Positions 28,278 to 36,073 of a DNA stretch of 64,000 nt are shown piece by piece. This DNA comes from Reyranella massiliensis 521 (GTDB lineage: Bacteria > Pseudomonadota > Alphaproteobacteria > Reyranellales > Reyranellaceae), in contig NZ_HE997181.1 of NCBI RefSeq assembly GCF_000312425.1, positions 2,950,729 through 3,014,728 of the forward strand, given 5' to 3'. Within the stretch, counting starts at the first letter, position 1; each line of letters opens with the position of its first letter. The notes beneath the pieces are model-generated. The model searched no databases and had not been told where the DNA came from. It saw nothing but the letters and a program-made list of their open reading frames with translations. The translations under genes and the position numbers were made by a program.

Positions 28278-29329
28278 CCTACATCGCCAAGCCCCGGCTT
28301 CATCATCCCTCGCTGGTCAAGAACAAGGCCGGCTACACGCGGCGCGACTATGAAGGCGCCGTCTCTACGCTTTGCGCCGGCTGCGGCCATGACTCGATCA
28401 GCGCCGCGATCATCCAGGCCTGCTACGAGCTCGATATCCTGCCGCACCAGGTCGCCAAGCTCTCCGGCATCGGTTGCTCGTCCAAGGCGCCGACCTACTT
28501 CGTGGGGGCCAGCCACGGCTTCAACACCGTGCACGGCCGCATGCCGTCGGTGATGACCGGCGCCAACCTCGCCAACCGCGACCTGATCTATATGGGTGTC
28601 TCCGGCGACGGCGACTCCGCCTCGATCGGCCTCGGCCAGTTCGCGCACATCATGCGCCGCGGCGTGAACATGACCTACATCGTCATGAACAACGGCGTGT
28701 ACGGCCTGACCAAAGGCCAGTTCTCGGCGACTGCCGACAAGGGCTCGATCAGCAAGAAGGGCGTCGCCAACTCCGACTCCTCGATCGACATGGTGTCGCT
28801 GGCCATCCTGATGGGCGCCACCTTCGTGGGCCGCTCCTTCTCCGGCGACAAGCACCAGCTCGTGCCGCTGATCAAGGCGGCGATGGCGCACAAGGGCGCG
28901 GCCTTCCTCGACGTCATCAGCCCCTGCGTGGCCTTCAACAACCACGCCGGCTCGACCAAGAGCTACGACTATGTGCGCGAACACAACGAGGCGCTGAACC
29001 GCGTCGACTTCATCGAGGGTCGCGAGGAGATCACCACCGCCTACGAACCGGGCACCGTCACCACGGTGCAGCAGCATGACGGTTCGTTGCTGCGCCTGCG
29101 CAAGCTCGGCGAGGACTACGACCCGTCCGACAAGGTCGCCGCCATGAAGCGTGTCCAGGAAGGCATGCATGCCGGCGAGGTCGTGACCGGCCTTCTCTAC
29201 GTCGATCCGAGCCCGAAGGACCTGCACGACAACCTGAACACGGTCGATGCGCCGCTGAACACGCTGGAGGCAAAGGACCTCTGCCCCGGCACCTCGGCGC
29301 TCGACCGCATCAACGCCGGGCTGCGCTGA
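28274..29329 (+). CDS. korB: 2-oxoacid:ferredoxin oxidoreductase beta subunit (KorB/PorB-like)
   Basis: 351 residues. The thiamine-diphosphate site is GVSGDGDSASIG (109-118) and NNGVYGLTKGQFS (139-151). FeS cysteines appear in LCAGCGHD (34, 37), GIGCSSK (68) and SPCVAFNNHAG (near 215), the usual four ligands of the proximal [4Fe-4S] cluster. It carries out decarboxylation and electron release for the KorAB complex. It starts in the stop of korA (ATGA). An 8-bp hairpin lies directly after the stop codon. Confidence 0.94.
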   Translation: MTYIAKPRLHHPSLVKNKAGYTRRDYEGAVSTLCAGCGHDSISAAIIQACYELDILPHQVAKLSGIGCSSKAPTYFVGASHGFNTVHGRMPSVMTGANLANRDLIYMGVSGDGDSASIGLGQFAHIMRRGVNMTYIVMNNGVYGLTKGQFSATADKGSISKKGVANSDSSIDMVSLAILMGATFVGRSFSGDKHQLVPLIKAAMAHKGAAFLDVISPCVAFNNHAGSTKSYDYVREHNEALNRVDFIEGREEITTAYEPGTVTTVQQHDGSLLRLRKLGEDYDPSDKVAAMKRVQEGMHAGEVVTGLLYVDPSPKDLHDNLNTVDAPLNTLEAKDLCPGTSALDRINAGLR

Positions 29330-29334
29330 CGCTC

Positions 29335-29354
29335 ATCACTGCCACCGCAGTGAT
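29335..29354 (+). terminator. Perfect 8-bp hairpin after korB
   Basis: ATCACTGC-CACC-GCAGTGAT forms an 8-bp perfect stem with a 4-base loop, five bases after the korB stop. No T-run follows. It may stabilise the operon mRNA end or attenuate transcription into the small membrane-protein gene that starts ten bases later. Confidence 0.4.
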
Positions 29355-29364
29355 AGGGCCAACA

Positions 29365-29601
29365 ATGGGCCGCGTTCTTCTGGCGATTGCCGCCGCTCTT
29401 CTGGGCGCAGTCGTCGGCGCTGGCCTGCTCGCCATGGCGCTCGCCATCATCTTCACGGCGGTCTGGGGCGGCTTCGAAGGCTCGGCCGCGATGGGCGGCG
29501 TCACCGTCGGTTTGCCGCTCGGCGCCATCGCGGGATTCGTAATCGGAGGCTGGCTGGTCCTGCACTTCTGGAAGCCAGCGCCCAAGCCGCCCGTCAGTTA
29601 G
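29365..29601 (+). CDS. Small two-helix membrane protein, function unknown
   Basis: 78 residues. Two hydrophobic helices (about 4-33 and 43-68) are rich in glycine and alanine, with small-residue spacing (GAVVGAGLL, GLPLGAIAGFVIGG) that favours close helix packing. The short tail is WKPAPKPPVS. I do not recognise a family. It follows korB by 35 bases on the same strand but is separated by a hairpin. Its stop overlaps the convergent cupin gene's stop. Confidence 0.6.
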   Translation: MGRVLLAIAAALLGAVVGAGLLAMALAIIFTAVWGGFEGSAAMGGVTVGLPLGAIAGFVIGGWLVLHFWKPAPKPPVS

Positions 29602-30083
29602 AGGTCGACCCGCTCCTCGGCGACCGACTTGCGCTTGTCCATGTTGAAGCGGCCGGCATAGATCGGCCGCTCGCCGGTGGACGGCCCGGGATACTGCACG
29701 ATCAGGATCTCGCCGCCGGTGTCGGTATGGAACTCGCCCTCGAAATGCGGATCGGGATGATAGAGCATCGTACCGGGCGGGCAGAGCCGGCCGTCGATCT
29801 TGAACTCGCCCTTCAGCACGAACCAGACCTGCGCGAAGCCGTGATAGTGCTCGGGGTGATACGCACCCGGCTCAAGTCGCAGGATACCGGCGTTGGGCTC
29901 GGTCGGGCTCTCGGGCCGCGGATGGAACAGCATCTTGCCGGTCTCGCCGGGCCAGCGGATCGTTTCCCAGTCGATCTCGTCGAGGTGGCGTACCTGATAG
30001 GGCTTGTGATCGCGCCGCGAGGCCTCTCGTTCCGTGCCCAGTGCGGCGTTGGTCTGGGTAGTGTCGGGAACATGCTTGCTCAT
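29598..30083 (-). CDS. Cupin-domain protein
   Basis: 161 residues with one cupin. Metal-type residues appear in PGAYHPEHYHGFAQVWFVLKG (two histidines plus a third H) and in PPGTMLYHPDPHFEGEFHTD. An N-terminal extension of about 45 charged residues precedes the barrel. It resembles small cupins that act on carboxylates or keto-acids, or sense them, but the substrate is unknown. It lies just downstream of an XRE-cupin regulator on the same strand (3 bases apart), so the two are co-transcribed. Confidence 0.82.
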   Translation of the reverse strand: MSKHVPDTTQTNAALGTEREASRRDHKPYQVRHLDEIDWETIRWPGETGKMLFHPRPESPTEPNAGILRLEPGAYHPEHYHGFAQVWFVLKGEFKIDGRLCPPGTMLYHPDPHFEGEFHTDTGGEILIVQYPGPSTGERPIYAGRFNMDKRKSVAEERVDL

Positions 30084-30086
30084 GGC

Positions 30087-30719
30087 TTATGTTTCCTCCT
30101 TGGTCGTTGTCGCAGAAAGACGCCACCAATCCGGCACGTCCGAGGCGTCGGCCGGCCGCGCCACCGTCATCAGCATCTGTGCCTGGCCACGGCCGGCATT
30201 CTCGGCACGGTGCGGTTGCTGGGAATCGATCAGGATGCCGTCGCCGGCCTTCAGGCGGTACTGGGCATCCCCGACATGAAACAGCACCTCACCCGACAGC
30301 ACGTAGCAATGCTCCTGGCCGGGATGGGAAACCGTGGTCGCCATCCCCTTCGCGCGCGGGAACACGAGATGAAACACTTCCATGCGATCGAGCGGCGCGC
30401 CGCCACCGAGGTGGCGCCAGCGATACCCGGTCGCCGCCACCTCCTGGAGATCGCCTGTGTCGGCACGATGCACGGCGACCCGCGTCTTGGCAGGCGCACT
30501 GTCGCTCGGGAACAGTTCGTGCAGGCCAAGCCCCAGCACGTCGGCAAGCTGGATCAGGTTGGCAATCGAGGCCGCTGCCTGGCCGCGTTCGAGCTTGGAG
30601 AGAAAGCCCTCCGATACGCCAGCCTGACGGGCCACCGAAGCCAAGGTCAGCCCCGCCCCCACACGCGCTGCGCGGAGCCGGCGGCCGATGTCCTGGGTGG
30701 TACGGGCAATCTTGTCCAT
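30087..30719 (-). CDS. XRE-family regulator with C-terminal cupin (PuuR-like)
   Basis: 210 residues. The helix-turn-helix is LASVARQAGVSEGFLSKLERG (about 27-47), and a C-terminal cupin carries SHPGQEHCYVLSGEVLFHVG and SQQPHRAENAG. This HTH+cupin layout is typical of regulators that sense a small metabolite and repress neighbouring genes. It is followed by the cupin gene and is divergent from the unknown 308-residue gene. The intergenic 30720-30814 is locally AT-rich (TTTCATATAAGGC and TTTTCTTTCTCTTTAGG) and probably holds the promoters and operator. Confidence 0.92.
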   Translation of the reverse strand: MDKIARTTQDIGRRLRAARVGAGLTLASVARQAGVSEGFLSKLERGQAAASIANLIQLADVLGLGLHELFPSDSAPAKTRVAVHRADTGDLQEVAATGYRWRHLGGGAPLDRMEVFHLVFPRAKGMATTVSHPGQEHCYVLSGEVLFHVGDAQYRLKAGDGILIDSQQPHRAENAGRGQAQMLMTVARPADASDVPDWWRLSATTTKEET

Positions 30720-30814
30720 GCGTGGAGGATGAGCCTGTCTTTCATATAAGGCAAGTTTTCTTTCTCTTTAGGAAAGCTCGTTATCCCAGCCGTTCCTGCG
30801 TAAGCTCACTCCCC

Positions 30815-31741
30815 ATGGACGAGATGACAAAGGGCTTCCGCCTGGGCGACGGCACGTTGGTGTCCTGGGGCACGCGCTTCGACGAGGTCGTGACGGACTT
30901 CGAGAGCACCGGCTACGCGAGCCGCGACCTGCCCTGCGTCGCAGCCTATGGCTTTACCACGCGCTGCCTTGAAGTAACGGCGCCGCGGCCCGACCGGCCG
31001 ATCCTCACCGTGGCCTACGAACTCGCCGACACCGGCGTGCCGATCAAGGACCTGTTCGCCCAGCTCGTGATCAAGCTCGGCATGCCGGGCGAGATCGAGC
31101 GCGACGAGACGTCGGACTACATCCATTCGTCGAGTCACGTCGTGCTCTACGCCAGCTGGCAGAAAAGAGGCCGACCGATCGGCGTCTCTTTCTACGGTGC
31201 GCCCCGCGAGTCGGCCTTCGGCGACGGCATCGGCAAGCTCTATGTAAGCTGGGGGGACCTCGATGCCGCCGCGGCCCCGTGGAAACCGGCGTGGCTTGCC
31301 GCCAACGCCGCGCTGGCGCAAGCCGCGCTCAACCCCGGCAAGGTCCAGCTCTTCTCGGTGCAGTACGACACGCGGGTCTTCCCGCAGGACGACCCCAAGC
31401 GCGCCAACGATCTCTGCCTGAATTCGCCCGAAATCCTCGACACGCCGCAACCGATTGCCCGGCAGCTCGACGACAAGCGCTTCGCGCTCTGGAGCGATCA
31501 GACCGGCGCGCGCTGGCACCTCTCGACGCGCACCGATACGATCGTGCTGGGCGGGCCGGATACGTCCCTCGTCCGCATCACCCAGCTCGAGCCGGCACGC
31601 GGTGGCGGCTCGGCCACCATCGATATCGGGCACTGGTGGGTGCGCGATGCCTGGAAGTCCCGCTCCATCGCCGACGCCGAGCGCGCACTGGAACGCGTGC
31701 CCGGCCTGACCTTCAACCGCTCCTCAGGTCACGACGCTTAA
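30815..31741 (+). CDS. Hypothetical protein, no recognised family
   Basis: 308 residues from the ATG at 30815; a second ATG is 9 bases on. No signal peptide or membrane helix is seen. The sequence is rich in aromatic residues and charged strands (DGTLVSWGTRFDEV, YIHSSSHVVLYASWQKRGR, GVSFYGAPRESAFGDGIGK), giving the impression of a beta-rich soluble protein with a repeated ligand-like face. It is divergent from the XRE-cupin gene, which may control it. Its end overlaps the end of the convergent ABC exporter gene by 18 bases. Codon use matches the neighbours, so there is no sign of recent transfer. Confidence 0.7.
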   Translation: MDEMTKGFRLGDGTLVSWGTRFDEVVTDFESTGYASRDLPCVAAYGFTTRCLEVTAPRPDRPILTVAYELADTGVPIKDLFAQLVIKLGMPGEIERDETSDYIHSSSHVVLYASWQKRGRPIGVSFYGAPRESAFGDGIGKLYVSWGDLDAAAAPWKPAWLAANAALAQAALNPGKVQLFSVQYDTRVFPQDDPKRANDLCLNSPEILDTPQPIARQLDDKRFALWSDQTGARWHLSTRTDTIVLGGPDTSLVRITQLEPARGGGSATIDIGHWWVRDAWKSRSIADAERALERVPGLTFNRSSGHDA

Positions 31742-33439
31742 GGTTCCCGTCTCGCCGGGCTTGCGATTGAGCACGAGCTGGCGCTGGTGCCACTGCTTCA
31801 GCGACGGGCGGTGGCCGATGGAAACGATGGTGGTGGCGGGCAATCGCTCCTTCAGCACGCCGTAGACCGCCGTCTCGTTGGCCTCGTCGAGCGAGGCGGT
31901 GGCCTCGTCGAGGAACAGCCAGTCGGGCTTGAACACCAGCGCGCGGGCGATGGCCAGCCGCTGCTGCTCGCCACCGGAGAGCGTGTTGCTCCAATGCGCT
32001 TCTTCGTCGAGCCGGCTGGCGAGATGGCCGAGTTGGGCCGCTTTCAATGCGTCGACGATCTCCGCGTCGCTCGCCTTGGACTCGACGTCGGGATACTTCA
32101 CCGCGTCGCGCAAGGTGGCGATGGGGATGTACGCCTTCTGCGGCAGGAACAGCACCCTGGCGCCCGCGGGTACCCGCACCTCACCCTTGCCGAACGGCCA
32201 GATGCCGGCCAGCGCCCGGAACAGCGTGCTCTTGCCCGAGCCGCTGGTGCCCGTGATCAACGTCGAGGTGCCCTTGGGCAGGACGAGGTTCAGGTCGGTC
32301 AGCAGCTTCTGACCGTTGGGCAAGGCTAGATCGACGCCGGCGGTGCCGACATCCGCACTTCCCGTCGTAGGTTTGACGGCGATGGCATCGGTCGGCTTGT
32401 CATCAATGGCGGCCTGCAGGCCACGCAGACGCTCCATCACCGCCTTCAGCTCGGCCACATTGGTGTAGTTGTCGATGAAGAAGGACAGCGCCGACTGAAC
32501 CTGGCCGAAGGCCTGGGCGGTCTGCATCACGACGCCGAGCGTGATCGCGCCGGCGAAGAACTTGGGTGCCGTCACGATGTACGGGAAGATGATGGCGAGC
32601 TGGCCGTAGCCGATTTGATAGAAGACGAGCTGCAGCTCCGTCACCAGCACGCGCCAGGTGTTGTTGAAGACATCGGTGAAACGGGCGTCGAGCACTTCGG
32701 CTTCGCGTGGCTCGCCGCGATAAAGGGCAATCCCCTCGGCGTTCTCGCGCACGCGGATCAGGCTGAAGCGAAAGTTCGCCTCGTAGCGCTGCTGCATGAA
32801 GTTGAGCGGGATCAGGCGCCGCCCGACCAGGTTGGCAAAGTAGGTGCCGAAGAAGGCGTAGATGAGCGCGGCCCAGACCATGTAGCCAGGTATCGTGATG
32901 TCGATCCCGATGGGCGCCAGCGACAGCGGCCCCGACAGCATCCAGAGGATGATCAGAAAGGACACGAGCGTGGCGACTGCGCTGATGAAGCCCAGCAGCA
33001 GGGTCATCGTGTAGAAGCCGAGCAGGCGCAGATCCTCGGCGATGCGCTGGTCGGGGTTGTCGACCTTGCGTGCAAGCTCGATGCGGTAGTAGCCGCGGCC
33101 GTCCAGCCAATGGCCGAGATAATGCCGCGTCAGCCACCGTCGCCAGCGCAGCCGCAGATACGGGCTGACCAGGCCGCGCGCCACGCCGAAGAAGATGGCG
33201 AGCGCCGCGATCCAGCCGAACGCGATCATCTCGGTCCAGAACGCCGCCTCGTTCTTGTTCTGCAGGGAGTCGTAGAAGCGCCGGTTCCATTCGCTGAAGG
33301 CCACGTTCACCGAGACGCTGGCCAAGGTCAGCCCGATGGCTCCTGCCAGCAGGATCAGCGCGATCCAGCGCTCCTCGGAGCGGAAATAGGGGATGGTGAG
33401 CCGCCACCAATCCCCGAAGAACGAGCCAACGCTTTTCAT
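31724..33439 (-). CDS. SbmA/BacA-YddA-like ABC transporter, fused membrane and ATPase domains
   Basis: 571 residues. The N-terminal 330 residues are an SbmA/BacA-type membrane domain with about six helices. Its cytoplasmic residues SEWNRRFYDSLQNKNEAAFW, LRWRRWLTRHYLGHWL and NPDQRIAEDL are the hallmark of this group and of long-chain acyl-CoA (ABCD-type) half transporters. The C-terminal ATPase has Walker A ITGTSGSGKSTLFRAL, the signature LSGGEQQRLAIARAL and Walker B WLFLDEATASLDE. It works as a homodimer. Substrates of relatives include peptides, vitamin B12 and fatty acids; the ligand here is open. It is convergent with the unknown 308-residue gene. Confidence 0.92.
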   Translation of the reverse strand: MKSVGSFFGDWWRLTIPYFRSEERWIALILLAGAIGLTLASVSVNVAFSEWNRRFYDSLQNKNEAAFWTEMIAFGWIAALAIFFGVARGLVSPYLRLRWRRWLTRHYLGHWLDGRGYYRIELARKVDNPDQRIAEDLRLLGFYTMTLLLGFISAVATLVSFLIILWMLSGPLSLAPIGIDITIPGYMVWAALIYAFFGTYFANLVGRRLIPLNFMQQRYEANFRFSLIRVRENAEGIALYRGEPREAEVLDARFTDVFNNTWRVLVTELQLVFYQIGYGQLAIIFPYIVTAPKFFAGAITLGVVMQTAQAFGQVQSALSFFIDNYTNVAELKAVMERLRGLQAAIDDKPTDAIAVKPTTGSADVGTAGVDLALPNGQKLLTDLNLVLPKGTSTLITGTSGSGKSTLFRALAGIWPFGKGEVRVPAGARVLFLPQKAYIPIATLRDAVKYPDVESKASDAEIVDALKAAQLGHLASRLDEEAHWSNTLSGGEQQRLAIARALVFKPDWLFLDEATASLDEANETAVYGVLKERLPATTIVSIGHRPSLKQWHQRQLVLNRKPGETGTLSVVT

Positions 33440-33618
33440 GCCGAGATCCTTTCGGCCGGCACAGTAACCTCACACCCCGCTGGGCAGCCAGAGCGCGATC
33501 AGAGGGATAGCCGCGCGGCCAATCCGTCGCAGAGCGATGCAAGGGCGACGTCGGCAACCGGCCACTGTTTCATACTGGCCCATGACAAGCGCGTCGGCTG
33601 GGTTTATAGCGCGGCACA

Positions 33619-34911
33619 ATGGACGCTACTTCGCTCGCCTCCCGCCGCGCCGCACTCGATGTGCTGGTCGCCTGCCTCGACAAGGGGCAACCGCTCGACG
33701 ACGCACTGTCGCGGCATCAGGGCTTTGCCGGCCTGGATCCGCGCGACCGCGCCTTCGTACGCCTCCTGCTGGCCACGACTTTGCGCCGGCTGGGCGAAAT
33801 CGAGGAAGCGCTGGCCGGCCTCATCGAGCGGCCGCTAGGAGGTGCCAACGCCGCCGGCCGGCAGATACTGCGTCTGGGCGCGGCCCAGCTCCTTTTCCTT
33901 GGCACGCCGCCGCATGCCGCCGTCGATACCTCCGTCCGCCTGGCCGAGGATGCCCGCCTGCCGCACCTCAAGGGCCTGATCAACGCCGTGTTGCGCCGGA
34001 TCAGCCGCGACGGCTCGGCCCTCATGGGCGATCGCGACCCCGCTCATCTCAACACGCCGCAATGGTTGTGGGAGAGCTGGGCCGACGCCTATGGCGAAGC
34101 GGAAACCCGCGCCATTGCGGCCGCGCATCTGATCGAGGCACCGCTTGACCTGACGCCGCGCTCCAATGCCGATTTCTGGGCGGGCCAGCTCGAGGCGGAG
34201 AAGATGCCGACCGGCACCCTGCGCCGCTTCGGCGGGGGCGCGATCACCGAACTGCCGGGCTTCGCCGAGGGCGCATGGTGGGTGCAGGACGCCGCCGCGA
34301 CCCTGCCCGCGCGCCTGCTGGGCGACATTGCCGGCAAGAGCGTCGCGGACCTCTGCGCTGCGCCCGGCGGCAAGACGATGCAGCTCTGCGCTGCCGGCGC
34401 CACCGTTACCGCCGTCGACATTTCCGCGCGCCGCATGACGCGGCTTGGCGAGAACCTGGCGCGTGCCGGGCTGACGGCGGAACTGGTGACGGCCGACGCC
34501 AGCAAGTGGGCGCCCGGCCGGACCTTCGATGCCCTGCTGCTCGACGCTCCCTGCTCCGGCACCGGCACCCTGCGCCGTCATCCCGACATCGCCTGGCTGA
34601 AGGACGAAGAGGATGTGGGCCGTCTCACCCTCACCCAGGATCGATTGCTGATGCATGCCACGGAGCTGCTGAAGCCCGACGGCATGCTGGTCTATGCCGT
34701 CTGTTCGCTGCAGGAAGACGAAGGCCCCGCTCGTTTCAAGGCTCTGCTGGGCCGCGACAAGCGCCTGCGCCGCGTGCCGGTCGAACCCGTAGAACTGCCG
34801 GGGCTCGAAGCGGCGATCACCCGGGACGGCGACGTCCGAACGCTGCCGTCGATGTGGCCTGATCGCGGCGGGCTCGATGGGTTCTTCATCGGAAGAGCCG
34901 TTCGGGTTTAG
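33619..34911 (+). CDS. rsmB: 16S rRNA (cytosine-5)-methyltransferase, RsmB/Sun family
   Basis: 430 residues. An N-terminal NusB-like RNA-binding domain (about 1-130: DPRDRAFVRLLLATTLRRLG) precedes a SAM-dependent methyltransferase domain. That domain has DLCAAPGGKTMQL (motif I), DAPCSGTGTLRRHPD (motif IV) and LVYAVCSLQEDEGP (motif VI with the nucleophilic cysteine). It methylates C967-type cytosine in 16S rRNA. It is convergent with map; a 7-bp hairpin lies between the two stops. The preceding gap (33440-33618) holds divergent promoters for this gene and the exporter gene, with TTTATA near 33601, but no clear ribosome-binding site. Confidence 0.94.
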   Translation: MDATSLASRRAALDVLVACLDKGQPLDDALSRHQGFAGLDPRDRAFVRLLLATTLRRLGEIEEALAGLIERPLGGANAAGRQILRLGAAQLLFLGTPPHAAVDTSVRLAEDARLPHLKGLINAVLRRISRDGSALMGDRDPAHLNTPQWLWESWADAYGEAETRAIAAAHLIEAPLDLTPRSNADFWAGQLEAEKMPTGTLRRFGGGAITELPGFAEGAWWVQDAAATLPARLLGDIAGKSVADLCAAPGGKTMQLCAAGATVTAVDISARRMTRLGENLARAGLTAELVTADASKWAPGRTFDALLLDAPCSGTGTLRRHPDIAWLKDEEDVGRLTLTQDRLLMHATELLKPDGMLVYAVCSLQEDEGPARFKALLGRDKRLRRVPVEPVELPGLEAAITRDGDVRTLPSMWPDRGGLDGFFIGRAVRV

Positions 34912-34912
34912 G

Positions 34913-34934
34913 ACGCGGCGTTTCTCAGCCGCGT
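34913..34934. terminator. Hairpin between convergent rsmB and map stops
   Basis: ACGCGGC-GTTTCTCA-GCCGCGT makes a 7-bp stem with an 8-base loop. It begins two bases after the rsmB stop and overlaps the map stop codon. It could serve as a weak bidirectional terminator; no good T-run is present on either side. Confidence 0.35.
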
Positions 34935-35686
34935 TCGTCAGGCCGCAACGTCAGCACTGACACACCTGACGCCGTCACGGTGACGGTGTGCTCGAACTGG
35001 GCCGACAGCGAGCCGTCTTCTGTCACGACCGTCCAGCCGTCGGCTTCAGTGCGCACGTCGCGTCGGCCGCGGTTGAGCATCGGTTCGATGGTGAAGACCA
35101 TGCCCTCGCGGAGCGCGAGGCCGGTTCCCGGGCGGCCGAAGTGCAGGATGTTCGGTTCCTCGTGCATCTCGCGGCCGATACCGTGGCCGCAATATTCGCG
35201 CACCACCGAATAACCATACCGACTGGCGTGTCGTTCTATGGCAAAGCCGATGTCGCCCAATCGCGCACCCGGCCGCACCGCACGGATACCGCGCCATAGC
35301 GCATCGTAGGTCGTCTGGACCAGCCGCTTGGCCGCGGGCTCGACTTCGCCCACCAGATACGTCTTGCTGGAGTCGGCGATATAGCCGTTCTTCTCCAGCG
35401 TAATGTCGAAGTTCACGATGTCGCCCTCACGCAGTACCACCGTCGCCGACGGCATGCCGTGGCAGACTACGTCGTTCACCGACGCGTTCAGCACATAGCG
35501 GTAGCCATACTGGCCCTTGCTCGCCGGCCGCGCTTGGAGATCGTGCACGATAAAGCGCTCGACCATCGCGTCGATCTCGAGCGTCGATTTGCCGATTAGC
35601 GGCGTACGATCGAGCATCACGAACACCGACGCCAGCAGGCGGCCGGACTCGGCGAGTAATGCCACCTCCTCCGGCCGCTTGGTCAT
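34925..35686 (-). CDS. map: Type I methionine aminopeptidase
   Basis: 253 residues. All five metal ligands of the family are visible: Asp94 (VNFDITL), Asp105 (GYIADSSKTY), His168 (CGHGIGREMHEEP), Glu201 (VFTIEPML) and Glu232 (AQFEHTVTV). His76 (VCHGMPS) is the substrate histidine. It removes the initiator methionine from nascent proteins. This copy is coupled (ATGA overlap) to a ParD-like antitoxin gene, which is not the usual place of a housekeeping map; a second map may exist elsewhere in the genome. Confidence 0.94.
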   Translation of the reverse strand: MTKRPEEVALLAESGRLLASVFVMLDRTPLIGKSTLEIDAMVERFIVHDLQARPASKGQYGYRYVLNASVNDVVCHGMPSATVVLREGDIVNFDITLEKNGYIADSSKTYLVGEVEPAAKRLVQTTYDALWRGIRAVRPGARLGDIGFAIERHASRYGYSVVREYCGHGIGREMHEEPNILHFGRPGTGLALREGMVFTIEPMLNRGRRDVRTEADGWTVVTEDGSLSAQFEHTVTVTASGVSVLTLRPDERG

Positions 35687-35895
35687 CTATCGTTCACCGC
35701 CAGCGAGGGCGCGGCAACGCCCGCCGCGCGCAACTCACGCTCGATGATCTCGGTGAACGGGATGGTCGGATGGGTTTCGCAGAGCATGCCGATCTTGATC
35801 CAGTAGGCTGCCTGCGCGTTGATCGACCGGCACGACACCTTGCTCGCGCGGCGCACCTGTTCGTGCAGATCATCCTCTATGTTCACAATGCCCAT
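35683..35895 (-). CDS. ParD-like ribbon-helix-helix antitoxin-family protein
   Basis: 70 residues. An N-terminal ribbon-helix-helix fold (MGIVNIEDDLHEQVRRASKV then SINAQAAYWIKIG) is followed by a tail ending in RAAGVAAPSLAVNDR. It resembles the ParD-like family counted with type II antitoxins. No ParE/RelE-type toxin is nearby; instead the stop overlaps the start of the methionine aminopeptidase gene (ATGA). It probably binds its own promoter through the palindrome just upstream. AGGA sits about 4 bases before the start codon. Confidence 0.78.
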   Translation of the reverse strand: MGIVNIEDDLHEQVRRASKVSCRSINAQAAYWIKIGMLCETHPTIPFTEIIERELRAAGVAAPSLAVNDR

Positions 35896-35906
35896 CGTTC
35901 CTCGCT

Positions 35907-35930
35907 ATATGAATCGTATACGTTTCATAT
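35907..35930. promoter_or_regulatory. Near-perfect 24-bp palindrome, likely operator of the ParD-like/map operon
   Basis: The two 12-base arms centred on GTATAC match at 22 of 24 positions. The site ends 12 bases before the start codon of the ParD-like gene, where a promoter would lie, in a strikingly AT-rich patch (about 35900-35960) within GC-rich DNA. Ribbon-helix-helix antitoxins bind such palindromes to autoregulate; assignment to this protein is inference. Between here and the EamA stop (35931-36073) no gene is seen. Confidence 0.7.
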
Positions 35931-36073
35931 ATGAAGAATTCAATGCAAAATTGGAAAATCTCAGGAATGACCGTGACGACCGCGATCACCGCCTTCGACC
36001 ATTCTCCCGATGGCGGCCGCGGCCTGAGCGGGCGGCTTACCCAACTGATGTCAACGCGCTCGCTGGTTGAGCG

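Noticed and set aside
35819..36070. Plus-strand open frame through the AT-rich region upstream of the ParD-like gene
   Set aside because: It begins inside the ParD-like gene on the other strand, spans the palindrome and resembles no family.
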